Part shown: piece by piece, positions 63,680-64,000 of the stretch
Layout: every line of letters starts with the position of its first letter
Numbering within the stretch: position 1 is the first letter of the stretch
Assembly (NCBI GenBank): GCA_022495995.1
Contig: JAFEMH010002341.1
Location: 186,001 to 250,000 of the forward strand
DNA length: 64,000 nt
Reading direction: 5' to 3'
Source of the DNA: Adenophora triphylla var. japonica
Taxonomy: Eukaryota > Streptophyta > Magnoliopsida > Asterales > Campanulaceae
The notes under the pieces: generated by a model
The model's input: the letters and a program-made list of their open reading frames with translations, nothing else
Databases searched by the model: none
Told to the model about the DNA's origin: nothing
Made by a program: the position numbers and the translations under genes

Positions 63680-64000
63680 TGTTGGGATTGGAGTCCTAAA
63701 CTATGAGGAAAAAGGGGTCTAAGTCAGAGGAGTTGCTGAGATCAAGGAGGAAATTCAGGGAAGACCTTCTGTTGCGATGGGCGACCGCCCAGGTGGTGTT
63801 GGGCGACCGCCCAGGAGGACAGAAACATTGGCTCGTGGAATTTTTGGCTTGGGCGACCGCCCATGGAGTGATGGGCGACCGCCCACGTGTCGGGAGAGAA
63901 AAATCTGCAGCTGATTTGTTTCCTATTTTGATTAGAACTCTTCTTAATTTTGATTTAGGGTTTCCTTGTATTACTATATAAGCATAGTGATGACCTAGAA
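63680..64000 (+). repeat. 3' LTR of the gag-protease copia element (cut by window end)
   Basis: Starts TGTTGGGATTGG and follows the 5' LTR to the last base shown. It carries the four TGGGCGACCGCCCA boxes in better-preserved form. Confidence 0.95.

Larger units (their letters stand above)
61562..64000 (+). mobile_element. gag-protease-only Ty1/copia element, runs off the window
   Basis: LTR 61562-62076, initiator-tRNA-Met primer site at 62079, gag, zinc knuckle, protease, then non-coding sequence and a second LTR from 63680. The interior is only about 1.6 kb: no integrase, RT or RNase H. It is inserted into the CACTA transposase gene. The left flank is GAGAA; the right flank is outside the window. 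Confidence 0.93.

Overview
The window is nuclear DNA of a flowering plant, probably a eudicot. I infer this from plant-only transposon lineages: Athila-, Tat/Ogre- and Sirevirus-type LTR retrotransposons, CACTA, Stowaway and Harbinger-like elements. Antisense plant-mobile-domain genes, a methylation-type mutation spectrum and complete absence of operon structure fit this. I find no convincing host gene, tRNA or rRNA. It is a repeat-dense, nested transposon region.

Layout. 1-1276 is unassigned. 1277-7814 is a minus-strand Athila-like Ty3/gypsy element with only gag and protease. 7815-8374 is the 3' end plus LTR of a second gypsy element. 8742-11463 is a DNA transposon with long terminal inverted repeats (TIRs), and a Harbinger-like MITE sits inside its left TIR. 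11881-16590 is a decayed, gag-only Ogre/Tat-like element on the minus strand. 18452-19099 and 35516-37285 are the two halves of a minus-strand Ty1/copia element. It is split inside RNase H by a complete 16.4-kb Ogre/Tat-like element at 19100-35515 (5-bp target duplication CATAC). 37286-46290 is a plus-strand Tat element with a near-full gag-pol. 46291-54577 is a minus-strand Sirevirus-like copia element (pol, a third ORF, 3' LTR). 54578-57334 is the 3' end and LTR of a plus-strand Ogre-like element with tandem arrays. 57335-61561 is a CACTA transposon carrying a TNP2-type transposase. It is interrupted by a gag-protease-only copia element that begins at 61562 and runs off the window.

The most interesting signals are regulatory and recur across unrelated elements. 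Four LTR families carry family-specific GC-rich (near-)palindromes just upstream of the TATA box. In three of them there are four copies spaced about 20-27 bp apart, with roughly 50-bp steps in two. In the complete Ogre-like element the same CCGATCGG module also precedes two genes running antisense to gag-pol: one encodes a plant mobile domain, the other a DUF7745-like protein. The Tat element carries its own antisense four-exon gene (Transposase_28-like) and is sprinkled with a GTCGAC palindrome. The Sirevirus-like element carries a third ORF and about 39 copies of GCGGTT. I suggest, as inference only, that these extra genes and dispersed motifs may be self-recognition or anti-silencing systems, comparable in logic to VANC proteins of VANDAL transposons.

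Nearly every coding region is broken by stops or frameshifts. In the Tat gag-pol many stops look like C-to-T changes at CpG or CHG sites, as expected for long-methylated DNA. All boundaries and identities were judged by eye.
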